Shown piece by piece: positions 43,637 to 55,127 of a stretch of 64,000 nt of DNA. Under the pieces are notes generated by a model. It saw only the letters and a list, made by a program, of their open reading frames with translations. It searched no databases and had not been told where the DNA came from. The DNA lies in assembly GCA_963920765.1 (NCBI GenBank), contig OY987242.1:25258002-25322001 (forward strand), read 5' to 3'. The DNA comes from Ulota crispa (taxonomy: Eukaryota > Streptophyta > Bryopsida > Orthotrichales > Orthotrichaceae). The position numbers and the translations under genes are program-made. The first letter of the stretch is position 1, and each line of letters begins with the position of its first letter.

Positions 43637-44077
43637 TTAGTTCAACTCCTCCTCCTGGTGCGTAGTGATGGTGCAGTCGCTCGTCGGGTACGCCACGCAC
43701 GTCAACACAAACCCCGACGACGTCTGGCCGTCGTCCAAGAAGCTGCCGTCGCTCTGGTCCACAGAGCCGGTCTCGACCTTACCGGCGCAAGACGAGCAGG
43801 CTCCAGCACGGCACGAGTACGGCAAGTCGAGGCCGGCGGCTTCGGCGGCGTCGAGAATGTACACGTCGTCGTCGCATTCAATGGTTTCGGTTCCCTCGGG
43901 GATTTTGAGCGTGATTTTGTAGGACGCCATGCAGGTGACGCGTCCCATGGCGCAACGGGATGACTTCAATCCGAAGGCTTTGGCGACGGAGACTGACGAT
44001 GGCTTGGCGGGCGTGGTTACTCTCAAGGAGACCACCGTTGGTGCCGTGCTGGCTGTGGTCATCGCTGCGGCGGCCAT
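43637..44077 (-). CDS. Chloroplast [2Fe-2S] plant-type ferredoxin precursor
   Basis: An intronless coding region of 146 aa. Residues 1-50 form a typical Ser/Thr/Ala-rich plastid transit peptide ending CMASYK; the mature part is 96 aa. The four iron-sulfur ligands sit at the canonical mature positions 39, 44, 47 and 77 (CRAGACSSC and TCVAYP). The C-terminus is the usual acidic THQEEELN. The protein carries electrons from photosystem I to FNR, thioredoxin reductase, nitrite reductase and other stromal acceptors in photosynthetic forms; isoform type cannot be told with certainty. The ATG lies 2 nt after a TTTGTGCAG acceptor, so there is a leader intron immediately upstream. The coding block is GC-rich compared with the flanks. 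Confidence 0.96.
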   Translation of the reverse strand: MAAAAMTTASTAPTVVSLRVTTPAKPSSVSVAKAFGLKSSRCAMGRVTCMASYKITLKIPEGTETIECDDDVYILDAAEAAGLDLPYSCRAGACSSCAGKVETGSVDQSDGSFLDDGQTSSGFVLTCVAYPTSDCTITTHQEEELN

Positions 44078-44440
44078 GTCTGCACAAAGAGAAAAACAAC
44101 CGTGAAATTCACAAAGCGGAAGCGATCTAAAGCTTAGAAAACTTCGAAAGCTTGGCAAAGCTGGAGAGCTATGGAGAGAGAGAGAGGGGAGGGTTTGTGA
44201 GGGATGGAGGGGGAAGACTGATAAAAGGAGGAGGAGGTCGAGGGCAGAGACGACGGAGCAGGCGAGGCGAGGGCAATGGAAGGATGGGAAGGTAAGGGAA
44301 GGGGAAGGAAGGGCAAAGGGGTGGGGGGGTGGAAAGAGAAGGTTCTGGAGGAAGGGGGAGGGTAGAGGGATGTAGGGCCAATGAGAGTGGGCGTTGCCTG
44401 ATCAACATATCCGCCTTTGCTCCTCCGTCCTGTGCCGCTC
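44078..44440 (-). promoter_or_regulatory. Ferredoxin leader intron and CT-rich promoter region
   Basis: On the minus strand this is a polypyrimidine-rich segment (CT-repeat at 44,172-44,190 and C/T tracts to 44,360), with a CCAAT-type ATTGGC at 44,378-44,383. The leader exon and donor were not resolved. CT-rich tracts are common near plant transcription starts; the assignment is by position. Confidence 0.45.
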
Positions 44441-44599
44441 ACGCTCCTCCCTACGGTCCTCCCCTACCGTCCGTCACTTTTTCTTTATCTTGCGCTTTTC
44501 TTTATCGTTCGCTTTTCTTTGTGCTTCGCTTTTCCTTACCTTTCGCTTTTCTTGATCTTTCACTTTCTCATACTTCAAATTTTTAATGGGGTTTTTCTT

Positions 44600-45010
44600 G
44601 GGAACTGATATATTTACACTCGGTGTTTGTTATGTGTACATTGGGTGGGGGCGAGGGTGAATTTTAGATATTTGAATTTGAAAATTTTGAATTCACATTT
44701 GGATTGAGAGGCCTTAATTTTGTTGAGAACTATAAAGGAGGATACAATTGAACAACATGTAGTGAAAAAGTTTAATGTTTTTTTACAAATAAGGGTAAAA
44801 GTAGTTATTTGCTTGAATAATTTGCCCCCTATTTTGGCGTTGTTCAATTGTATCTTCCTTTGTGGTTCTGAAATAAATCAAGGTCTCTAAATCCCAAGTG
44901 TGAATTCAAAATTTTCAAGGTCAACTTGTTGATGGCAAGTGTCTAAAATTCTACCCTCCACCCCCCTAGTGTACATACAACAAACACTCAATGTACATAT
45001 ATCAATTCCC
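44600..45010. mobile_element. GATATATG-family palindromic element with 8-bp target duplication
   Basis: Ends GGGAACTGATATAT and ATATATCAATTCCC, flanked by identical TTTTTCTT at 44,592-44,599 and 45,011-45,018. The arms fold back throughout. An 8-bp duplication is typical of the hAT superfamily. Confidence 0.75.
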
Positions 45011-45018
45011 TTTTTCTT

Positions 45019-45966
45019 TTTGGCTTTTTTTTTAAGTTCCATTGACTTTTCCTTGGTACACTAATAATGATATTTAGTATTAACAATACTAATTACTTAT
45101 TGTACTAATTACTAATTGTTGCACTATATATCAAAAACATTACTAGTGTTATCAACATCAAATGTCAACATAAATACTATTTGTCAACTAAATGTCCATC
45201 AAATATTATAATCTAGTATCAAAGCTCCCGCCAAAGTAGTATTTCAACATAAACACTAATTGTCAACTAAATGAGAATTAAAGAGAGTTGAATGATAGGA
45301 TAAATAATATTATAAGTACCATAACATTAGATGTCATTTTCAGTGTAATGTTTATTTACTATATTTGCAGGATTGGTGTTACCAAGTCTGATTACATAGA
45401 AATCTGAGGGTAGCATGTTATTGAAAGTTGGCAGCATGTAGAAATGCTAATTTCTTGTTTTGGAAGCTCTTTATTGAGAAGAGATATATGGATTTTAGAA
45501 GAGGTGGTTCACCCTATGTTTTGAAGTTTTGTTAAAATGTGGAATTCTTACTAGTTGAAGGGTTGGAACTTGAGATTTATGGTTTCACAATTCATTCTAT
45601 GACTTAAGAGATTTGTGGATGTTGTAACGGAGGATTCACACTAAGGTAGGAGGCTCGAATTCCAACCAATAATTTAGAGCTGCCAAAAATAGTGCAAGAA
45701 GTTTTGTAAATGAATCAACCTTTTTAGGTTGAGGATTGTCCTTGTATATGTACAACGCCCTCCAATAAAGAATGTTGGTTTTATTTTGAAGACCCTCTAT
45801 GAGGTCATTTTTGAGAACAAAAAAAAGACAATATGCACGGATTTCAAATCCAATAGCCATAAAAATTGGTACACAAGTTTGTTAGCACATAGAGGTACTT
45901 TGGTGTAAATTTCAAAGCTTTAGAAGTACAAGGTTGCATGTATCAACAAAATCACCTAGAAGTATG
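45019..45966. other. AT-rich spacer with a solo AGGTAGGAGGCTC end
   Basis: TA|AGGTAGGAGGCTC occurs at 45,642-45,656, but no partner end was found and the following sequence differs from the full copies. No gene seen. Confidence 0.35.
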
Positions 45967-46545
45967 CTACCAATGAGTTGACCCTCCTTTTGCAGCAATC
46001 ATGGCTTCGATTTGACCAAGAAGCATGTCTACTAAGCTTTGTAGCCATTATGGCTGAAGCCCTTCCCACACATAGCTTGCAAATGTGTCCACATCTTGTT
46101 GTCATTTTGAACTTCAGGTCATTTTTGTAACTCTCCTTTCATCTTGGCCCAAGCATTCTCAATAGGGTTCAAATCTGGACTATTTGCTTCAAGCTTTTCA
46201 ATCAAATGCAAATCCCTCCATACCTTTGGCGCCTTCGATCGGTGAACCAGAGCACCATCTTCCATAAAAGTGGGATTGTTGATGGTTGGTAAAAAGTGGA
46301 TTAACTCGCCATCATAGACTTGGTTCTCAAAATCAACCGCTACGGCATCCTTTGGCCATGCAAACAAGTTTGCTCTTCTTTTTGCCTGCAAATGCTCCGC
46401 AGATCATCACTGAAGAACGCTTGGACTTAAAAGTTGGTGCAAGACAATCCATGTTGTACTTTTCATAGGCCTTTCTCCAAACCAATACATGGTGAAAATT
46501 CTTCCCAATCTCAAAAGTTGACTCATTAGTCCAAATGACGCTATT

Positions 46546-47284
46546 GGGTAGTTGCAAGAATGACCTACCAGTTTTGTCTCAAACACCTTTAGGACTGGTA
46601 GTACTATGTAGTGCTATGAGCTTTTGAAATATATATATTTTAAATAAGATAAAACATGGATAATGTGTAAAGCACTTAACATAGCATACTCCTGAAAATT
46701 CAGATCTAGCAAAATTTTATTCTAAAAGTTATGCACAAAAATAGAGGGGTAGAAATTACCAACAAAAAGCCAATTTCTCTCTTGCTCTTTAGAAAATAGT
46801 AAAATAATTCAATAAAATAAAATAAAAAATAGCCATTTGAGAACCCATTAAACACATTCACATGGTACAATTGCTTTGCTGAGGAATTTCTTTGTATTTT
46901 GCCAATGAAGGGAGATAGGATGCCCACTTTGAGACAATGTAGATGCCATGGAATTTATAATTTTGCAAAACCCTTCTGTAAATGCGTGTAAGCATGCTCC
47001 ATAAACAATATCCTTGATTTACAACCCTAGAAAAGCTTTGTTGGACCCAAAATAGTACTAAAACCCCCAAAATGGCCAGGGTAGACACCTATTTTGGGGT
47101 TGCTTAAAAATAACAAAATAATTTTAAAAAACACCAAAAAATCACTGAACGTCAATGACTTGCATGTTCACGTTATCCTAAAAGGACAAGTCAATATAAT
47201 TCTTTTGCAAAAGTCATAAGCAAAAAATAAGCCGCAATTGGTGAGGGGGACACAATGTAGTACAGGTCATTCTTGCAATCACCC
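46546..47284. mobile_element. 739-bp element inserted in the transposase pseudogene
   Basis: On the minus strand the ends are GGGTGATTGCAAGAATGACC and the inverse of GGGTAGTTGCAAGAATGACC (18 of 20 match). TATT flanks it at 46,542-46,545 and 47,285-47,288. Removing it restores the expected transposase order (EKWN then SVIWTNE). The interior is non-coding apart from short frames, and the superfamily is not assigned. Confidence 0.75.
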
Positions 47285-47534
47285 TATTCCACTTCTCCAT
47301 AGTCCAATTCTTGTGTTGCAAAGCAAACTCCAACCTCTTTGCCTTGTGTACAACAGTAAGACAAGGTTTTTTGGGTGCAACTCAAGCAAATAGTCCAGTA
47401 GAATGAAGAGCCTTCCCAACAGTATTAGGGTGTACCTTCTCTAGCAGAGTGTTTGTGATTTTGGCCAACGTAATGCATTTGTTGCTTTTGATCTTGCGCA
47501 CCAACATTCTAACTACGAAGAAAAGATGGTTGAA

Positions 47535-47620
47535 TCTACAAAAACTTGACAAAGAGTGTGACCTAATCTACAATATACTGTAGATTAGGTCACACTCTTT
47601 GTCAAGTTTTTGTAGATTTG
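47535..47620. repeat. Long perfect hairpin within the transposase pseudogene
   Basis: Arms of about 39 bp (TCTACAAAAACTTGACAAAG onwards) around a loop of 3 nt near 47,577 are exact inverse copies; the similarity extends a further 10 bp imperfectly. It interrupts the transposase frame between two recognisable segments, so it is a small foldback insertion or an inverted duplication. Confidence 0.8.
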
Positions 47621-47865
47621 ACCATTGTTTCCTTGTAGTATTATAACATCCCTCTTCCCCAATTTTGTTGTTCTACCTAGACTCTTCATTGAGCCTCCTT
47701 CTCAAGCATGCTTCACAACCCTTTGAATTTGTCGCTGTGAAACCTCTAATAAAGCAGCAATCTCTAGAGTTCTAGTACCTGCAGTCTTCATTCCAATGAT
47801 GCATGCCTTTACTCCAACACTCAAACAAGGCGGAACGTGGGGTTCCATGGCGACTCATGGAATAA

Positions 47866-49477
47866 AAGAAAGCACCCAGACGGGGCACCCAGTTCTCAGA
47901 CTGAGAGGGACAGTAGAGAAAAGCAACATTCTTTATTGGAGGGCATTGTATAGTATTAGAAACTTAATAGGGTGACAACAGCTACTGTTTAGTGTGCTTA
48001 TTGGTCACAATAGTGTTGAGTTTTTTTGTCTTTGAGTAAACTACAGATATATGTCATACTAAAATAAATAACAATGTGTTTTCAATCACAATCTGAGTAT
48101 TAGAATATGGAATGGCTGCTAGCACGCTTACAAGGACTTATTTGGGAATCCTTCGTTTTGTCGTGGTTGCTTTTTGGACTTATGTGCTCCATATACAAGC
48201 TCTTTTTGAATCATGAGTGCTACAACCTATGATCAAGAATAACTACCTACTCGCCTATTGCTTTGGTAAATTGTAATTAATGTATGCTAATTCAAAAAGA
48301 AGTGATTCAAATGGCCATATAATTTCTTTGTTGACTTTTTACCAAAAATAATTCCAAATTGCTAGACTGGCCTAGTTTTCCTATAAAAGTCCTCTATTCC
48401 TTAGGCTCCCTTTACACTAGAGATGAGAAGTTGTGAAGAGAATCTCTCATGAGCCATAGTTTGTCTTTGAAAAATTGGCCTTTTGTCCTAAACATAGAAG
48501 AGAAGTTCATAGAAGCTTGCAAAATTATCTAAAAGTTTGTAGAACTCTCTGGAAGCTTGTGGAAGTTAACAAAATCTTTTTGAAGCTTATGAAAGTTACT
48601 TAGGAAATGACTCATAGACAATCGAGAAGCTTACAAGATAGAAGTCACTTGCAAAAGAAGTTAGAGTATTTTGGAAACTTCTAGTAGAAGTTGTTAGAAG
48701 GTTTCCTACTTATGAGTATATATAAAGGTCAAGACTAATGAGTTTCTCAATCTTGACAATGCATCTATATGAGCTTCTAGCTCATCTCTTTGACGTTACT
48801 CTTGTACTCTCTTGCCTTATCAGTTCTATACATCTTGTCTTAAACTCTACTTTAGATTTTTTTGAGAAAAATCCTTTTTGTTATGTGTCTAGTATGTTTG
48901 TAACACCTTTGGAGATAATGGCTTTGGTTTTACTGTAAAGTGAGAAGAAACCACAATTTATTACTATCATTTATTTTTTTAGATTTATTTTTTCCTAAAA
49001 AATGATTTGACTAGTTGCAAAGATTTTGGTCTCCAAAATTTTAGTCAGGTCCACCTCTTCAAGTGGGCCTGATCATAATTCTAGGGGACCCAAAACTTGT
49101 GATTTCCCATTGCCATGGAGGACAAAAGTGCTGTCCACCTCATTTTCTTATTTTCTTGTCTAAGGAAAAAAAAAACCCCATCTAAAGTGACGCTTCTTGA
49201 TCTTCTCAATTCTTGAATTTTTTATTGGCTTAAGTTTTCCTCACCATGGCTTCTAGGCTTTAGTATAAAAGAGGCCTTAGTTGGCCAATTCATGAACCTC
49301 TTACCTAATATCTCAAGTTTCATTCAAGTCTCCAAGTGTTGTTGATTAAGGGATTGGAAATTGGGCCTTATGGTATTATACTCTTGAGTCTTGAGTCTAT
49401 AGTCTCACTTCACTTGGAAATGTCTAAATGGTTGTACTTTGTGGAAATTTTGGCACCAAAAAGGTGGGCTTTTGCTT
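47866..49477. other. AT-rich spacer, no gene recognised
   Basis: 48,480-48,720 is a run of imperfect 'AGAAG.TT..AGAAG' repeats. No terminus or exon identified. Confidence 0.3.
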
Positions 49478-50029
49478 CTAAGACTTGGATATAGTAAAAC
49501 TATGGACCCTACTTGGAAGCCAAGCCCCAACAAAATATTGAATAAAACATGCACGGAGTTCTTTTTTTCCCAAGTACATATATATTGAGATTTTCAACAC
49601 AACAAAATTGCAAGTTAGTGGTGTTTGATTAAGGAGTTGTAGGATTGAAAGGTGGTACATAGTGGAAATCATGGATTGGAGAGAATTTTCAGCTAGTTGA
49701 AATAGTAATAAAAAAGTTGAAACTAAAATATAGAACAAAATTTTGACTAATTGGTAAAATTCATTATTACAATATATTATTGTAAATGTAAATAAATATG
49801 GGAAAAAATTAGCTCTTACTTGCGTAAAAAACATTTGAAAATAAGAAATTCCAAATTTTAGCAAGTGGAGCTCAAATTTCTTCTTAAATGCTAGTGCAAA
49901 CCTCCTTGAAAACCTCTTTGCACTCAAATTGAGAGTCATGGAAAAAACCTCTCCATATCCACTGCCCCTCCATGAAAGATTGATCTTTGGAAAATGTATA
50001 TTTACAATGCCACAATTTGGGACTATCAT
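49478..50029 (-). other. 183-codon open stretch, unidentified
   Basis: An unusually long open frame for AT-rich DNA, rich in Phe, Leu and Lys (KRFSRRFALAFKKKFELHLL). An in-frame donor-like CAA|GTAAGAGC lies near 49,825. No family match, no supported start and no neighbours suggest a gene. It may be chance or a decayed exon. Confidence 0.15.
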
Positions 50030-51159
50030 ATTTTAGTGTATCTTTAGAATAGAACAGTAATAAAAAGTCTGAATGTTTTTAACAGCAATTGGTATATATA
50101 TTGTTCACCAAAGAAAGTTAGCACAAATACATGAAAGGACTTGGAATCAATGTTCTTTCTTTTACTACAAATAATAAAAGTGCTATCTTTATTGTTATAT
50201 CGTTATAGAGTATCAAAATTGAAAGGATGTAAGTGAACTTGCATAGATGAAACATTATTTATTCATCCAAGCATGCACACATTCATCTCATGATGCCAAC
50301 TTTTCATGAAATAGCTAGTAATTTCGTGGTTTTTAGCAATTTCATCCAATCCAAAATAAGAAATATTAAAAAAAAATCAATTTTTAACTACAGCTTAAAA
50401 TTACTAGAAGATTCTTGAAGTGACTTTTCCTTAAACCGCTTTTTCAATGAACCATTTAGAAAGCCGGCATTCAGTATGCGCAAAATGACCAAGCACTTTC
50501 AAAGCCACAATCATTTGCATGCACTTTACTAAAAGTTTCAACAAATGCACTCACAAAGTCAGCTACACAACTTTTGCATCTAATCAATTATAAGGAACAT
50601 AGCAGATTATGAGCTCTACGGAACCAGAACTAGATTGTTACCTATCTTAAGCCCTAAGAGTTCCTCCGAAGTATTGTGGAAATAATGCTTTTGGAAGCAA
50701 AAAAAATCCATTAAATACTACAAACATTGCAAACCAGTATCAAAACATATTTAAATGCACTTCAAGGTATCTCAGAGAGTGAAATCATTGTAAATATCTA
50801 CATTTTACCAAATACAACTGTTGTATGTATTCATAGCAATTATTCTTGATAGATGAGAACATGTAAATCCTGCATCATGGTATTCTTCAGGCCCAAAAAC
50901 AATAGATAGGTATAATCAACCTATCAATCTACTGTAATCATGCTCAGTCTACTGGAACTTCCACGTCCATTTTCAGGTCTGCCTTGCCCAAAACCTGGAA
51001 GCAACAAAAACACTCTGAGCAACCAGAGCAGTTCAATCATTCGCCATTCAAATTTTCAGTGACCGGATTGAGTTGTTACATCCTACACCTGGATCATCGC
51101 TACAGCCCATACAGTACTAGAAAAAATGTTGCAAATAATCATGCAGTTTATAACAACAG
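50030..51159. other. 3' flank of the calcineurin-B-like gene
   Basis: Probably includes its 3' UTR immediately below 51,160. No other gene seen. Confidence 0.35.
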
Positions 51160-52874
51160 TCACACAAAAGTCTTGGAGTCGAGATAGACCTCCTTAAAAT
51201 CTTGCAATGTCAGAGCTGAATCGGCCGTGTACCCTGATTGCTTAAGAGCCTTACTCAAAACCGACTGCCAGCAGAAAACATAATCAATTAGAAACTGCAA
51301 TGAAACGGGTCGTAAGGTTCTTTCACGTGACGAAACCACAAATACAGGTGCGACGATATATATAACAATATTATGAAAACATGACGGTACTGAGATCATT
51401 GAGAACCACACACCTGACGCTGCTCATCAGTCAGAAAACTCCCAGATAGATCCCGCAGAACTTGCAACATGTCGCTGCTTGTTACTTTGCCATTACCGTC
51501 CGCGTCATAAACATTGAAAATAACTGCACAAACGATTGTAATCTCATTAATTTACAGATTAGAGTCTTACTGCTGTCGAAACATGTAAATTAACTTTTCT
51601 GTAAACCAATTATCAACGGATCCAAAAACATACATCCGTGGTATTCCACAAACTAAGTAACAAGAACTCCGTACTCAAAGTCATTGGAGTCAAAGTAGCT
51701 TATCATTAGGCTGAAGGTCACACATACAACTGATTTCTCTCTATGTTGGATGAAAGACTCACATTTCAACTTGTCGTCTTGTGTAGCACGTGCACTGAAG
51801 ACTGAGAGTAGACCTACAAACTCCTTGAAATTCAATCCTTCCAACATCTTCAACAGTCTCTGCAAGAAAGGAGTCACCATAAAACAGCGTCATTTGATGC
51901 TAACAACCAGGAGCAAGCCTAGCCTGGGCAGGATTTTTTTGAGAGTGCTCATACAGTAAATGATTTGTAAATGATTGATCTGTACCTGGCAAAGAGGATT
52001 GACGGCAAATTCGGGCACGCTCATAAACTCATCAGCAGAGATAAATCCATTCCCAGTACGATCCAACTGACAGAACCGCTCATACAAGGCAATTATCTCC
52101 CGTTGAGAATCTGGCAGGGAAGAGAAAAACATCAGTACCATCCAAAAAATCCACTCCCCCAAAAAGCTTCCTCACAAAGGATTAACTATGTTTTTAGTCT
52201 TTGTGCTAGTGACACACGCATTCTAGAATCATTATACCATCTACCAAATGTACGCAACATCTCCAGTTTTGATGTCGCCGTTTAGGCACCCAAGTTCCAT
52301 GCAAAAAGTACCGTATTTGTGCATGCTGCCAGCTTCTCATTATTGATGATTGAAAGATTAGTAGCAACAATGGTACCTCATATGGGCAAGGCCAAGCTTG
52401 CTAGGAGGGGAATGCTCTCTAATTGCTTAACTTGCCCCCATGAGATCATTGAACATGGCAAACGCTATCTCAGCATTTGAAATCAGCAAAAGGGAGCTTG
52501 TTAGTGGTACAAGAAATGTGAGCTATTTAGAGGGACAGAGGGAGTACAAAATTAAGGTGGATCTGATTGCAACCAGACAGGGCAGCTGATTCTGGAAGAA
52601 TCTACATTTGACGTGCATTGTAGTTCAGAAATGCATTAACACTGCACAACTGTTTGGAATTATTAGTCTTCCGGTTCGTGGACGTGACTACCTTACTATA
52701 AGTAGTTAAAATTCTTTCATAAAAAAAGCTCAACCTAAACAACATCCAAAGAAAAAAGAAAGAAAGAAAGAAAGAAAGAAAGCAAGAGAATAATACAGAC
52801 GTACAAACGTTTCTGCAATGCTTCTGGAGATCCTCCAAGTCATACTGCGAGAGGAGGGACGACGAGTTTCCCAT
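51160..52874 (-). CDS. Calcineurin-B-like EF-hand calcium sensor, 5 coding exons
   Basis: Exons 52,874-52,805, 52,110-51,986, 51,859-51,763, 51,523-51,414 and 51,264-51,160 join in phase to 168 aa, the normal length for calcineurin B. The sequence follows the Arabidopsis EF-hand protein AT3G18430 closely in layout: MGN..S, Y..QREI..LY.RFCQLDR, GFISADEF.SVPEFA.NPL, RLLKM..GLNFK.FV, VYD.D.NGKV, VLRDLSGSF..DEQR. EF-hand 1 loop D40-E51 (DRTGNGFISADE) and EF-hand 3 loop D104-D115 (DADGNGKVTSSD) keep calcium ligands; hands 2 and 4 are degenerate. Gly2 with Ser6 fits an N-myristoylation signal, so membrane association is likely. Flowering plants lack a classical calcineurin catalytic subunit, so the partner is uncertain. 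A leader intron ends at a TTTGCAG acceptor 12 nt upstream of the ATG. Intron 1 holds an AAAG microsatellite. Confidence 0.92.
52755..52784. repeat. AAAG microsatellite in calcineurin-B-like intron 1
   Basis: About seven AAAG units lie 20-50 bp downstream of the exon 1 donor (on the minus strand, CTTT repeats). Confidence 0.9.
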
Positions 52875-53975
52875 CGCCGCTCAACCCTGCAAACATTCAA
52901 AGACACAACTCTGTAAAACTCAATTCCAACTTACATGATAACAACAAATCCAAATTCAACCTAACGACAGAGAGAAGTACAAAGTAAACCAAATGAAGAT
53001 AAATATCGCAACTCAAACGAAATTTGATCGCATTCCACAACGCCGGTCCAAAATGGATATTTAAACTTTCTCTCAAATCGAAGTTACTCCGATCTGGACT
53101 AGAATCCAAATCTCTCATGAAAATCTTACTCTCACTCCTCAAACCGTCGGTCAAGAAAATTTGATTTAAACAAAATTCAAAATTCATCACCAGACATGCA
53201 TGCAAAATTCACCACACCGATCTCGAAACCTAAAAAGGCAGGGAATCGACTCCACCACTACCGACTCGAACACTCTCATCATAACTAAAAACCTAAAATA
53301 TCAATAAAGAGAAGAAGGAAAAGAAAGCTCACACTCGGAAGAACCGTGGCGCGATCTTCAGGAGAGTCGAGAATTCCAAGAAAAAGCGATAGCGATCGTT
53401 GAAATGCTGGAAACCTAAAGGAGCTTCGAACTTAATCGAAACAAGAGTGTCAGGCGATCTAAACCCACACACAAGACTGTGCGTGCTCGAGAAAGAAAAT
53501 GTCTGGAGCTCAATGATTGAGAAAAAGTTGAACAGGAACTTCGGGTAAATTGGTAAAGAATGTTATGAGTCCAGTAGGGGATCTCCGGCGAGTATATCGA
53601 TTAAGATTATTACTAGAGACGATTGTTTAATGGGTTTCAAATAAAAGAATTGCAAGTGTTTGTGTGACATTACCAATGCAGGATGCCGCTAAGTTACATC
53701 AATCGCATAAGTTGAGGCGAGTTCGGGCGGAGTTATTTAGCTGCGGGTCTCCATTCTCGAGGATGAATTGTAGGTCTACTTCAGCACTGTAGAACCTACA
53801 GCGCACTTTGTAATGCTTTGACCGGGTTTGGAAATTGGAAAAGTGTTACTGGAAAGCTGGAAACCCTAACGCATCGCCATTTCTTTCTTCGAAAGGAAGA
53901 ATGTTCTGTGCCGGTGAAGGTGGTGAAGGACTGAAGGTCCAAGGCGGGCTCGCTATACAGCACGGTTTACTACTA
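52875..53975 (-). promoter_or_regulatory. Leader intron, leader exon and promoter region of the calcineurin-B-like gene
   Basis: A TTTGCAG acceptor lies just upstream of the ATG. A GC-richer segment at 53,330-53,480 is the likely leader exon, and the sequence up to about 53,960 the promoter. The exact transcription start and donor are not resolved. Confidence 0.4.
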
Positions 53976-54312
53976 AGGTAGGAGGCTCATAAATGGAGCA
54001 TCTAATGGCTGAAACTGAATTTTGGGTAGGTGAAACTTCTTTGAAATATTTTTCAGTAAACTTTCCTCGAAAGATAAGAAGAATAAGAAGAATTGGCATC
54101 TTATCCAAGTTATTTCATATTTTTTGGAGCTTTGTGAAATTAGTTATGAAATTTTGAAATGGAAAGGCTATAGGGCTCTAAAATGGAGCACCTCCTCAAA
54201 TGTACATGAGATGTACATTGGTGAAGGGCTATGAAAAATAACATGTACAACTAGAGTACATTTGAAGAGGTGCTCCATTTTAAAGCCTGCTCCAAATTAG
54301 AGCCTCCTACCT
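53976..54312. mobile_element. AGGTAGGAGGCTC MITE, complete copy
   Basis: Ends AGGTAGGAGGCTC and GAGCCTCCTACCT are exact inverted repeats, with TA at 53,974-53,975 and 54,313-54,314. The interior is inverse to 3682-4009. This copy is the best preserved of the family. Confidence 0.8.
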
Positions 54313-54314
54313 TA

Positions 54315-54824
54315 TGGATACGGTCTACTACACGGTTTACTACTATGGATACAGTCTATTGCACGGTTTATTGCAAAGACCTGATTGTGGGGGCCATGAA
54401 GGTGTTTTTTTTTTATGTTTTTGCCAAGGTAAGTTAGAGTGACTCGCACCCTAGAAATGAGCCTAGAAAGCGTGTAGGTAAGGAAAAATTGGCTAATATT
54501 ATAAGGAATGAATGATATGTGCACATTCATCCAACAAGTTTACTAATATAAGCTATTTTCATTCAAAAGCTAGCAAACCATATGTTTGCTCAAAGAGACA
54601 TCTGGCGGTTTCATCAAATTTTTAAGCCTGGTTTCTTAGTTTAGTGGTAGACACAAGGATTTTGAGGTAAGATTTAGGCAAAAATTTGCCAATATAAAAA
54701 CCTAGGCCAAGGGTGGAAAAGCACAGATTTTTCACCAGGCAAAAAATGTTAGAGTTTAGAAAATTATTGCCAAGAGATTGAATTTGGACATATTGGATTC
54801 AAATCCAAAGACTTGATTTAATAA
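54315..54824. other. AT-rich spacer, nothing identified
   Basis: A short 'CACGGTTTA.T' motif repeats at 54,330-54,370. No gene seen. Confidence 0.3.
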
Positions 54825-55127
54825 ACACTAAATAATGCATTTTGGTTTCCTTAACAATTAGTTTACCTAACCTAGAAAGCTATCTCAATTATGACTCATC
54901 GTTTGGCCACTTGGAGGCACATGCAACTTTCTAAATACTAGGAGTTTACATGGTTTATGACCTGCATGCCGTTACTTTGTTATTTTGCAACTTTGTTGTT
55001 GTTGCCAAGTCCTTTAAAACTTATTTATTACAATACTGTTGATGAAAATTAATGTAGTATCAATAGGTATCTATTCAAAATAAAGTGTCAAGAAATTAGT
55101 GTGGGGCAACCTAAATGCAATATTTAA
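54825..55127. mobile_element. ACACTAAATAATGCATTTTGG MITE
   Basis: Left end ACACTAAATAATGCATTT, right end GGGGCAACCTAAATGCAATA; family copies at 3010, 14,110 and 27,757. Confidence 0.65.

Larger units (their letters stand above)
45967..47865 (-). pseudogene. Dead Tc1/mariner transposase gene
   Basis: Minus-strand reading starts near ATG 47,855 (MEPHVPPCLSVG) and has a helix-turn-helix-like part (TLEIAALLEVSQRQIQRVV). It then reads VRMLVRKIKSNKCITLAKIT, KRLEFALQHKNWTMEKWNRV, and after an insertion NSVIWTNESTFEIG, FMEDGALVHRSKAPKVWRDL and ANSPDLNPIENAWAKMKGEL. The C-terminus is LVDMLLGQIEAMIAAKGGST and a stop at 45,967. The order and motifs are those of Tc1-like DD34E transposases abundant in fungi: T[D/N]EST, EDGAPVH, NSPDLNPIENVW. 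The first catalytic Asp is Asn. Stops, frameshifts, a 739-bp insertion and a hairpin interrupt it. Confidence 0.85.

Noticed and set aside
44134..44442. Proline/serine-rich proteins upstream of ferredoxin
   Set aside because: They are translations of the CT-rich promoter and leader tract with no supported start or splice.
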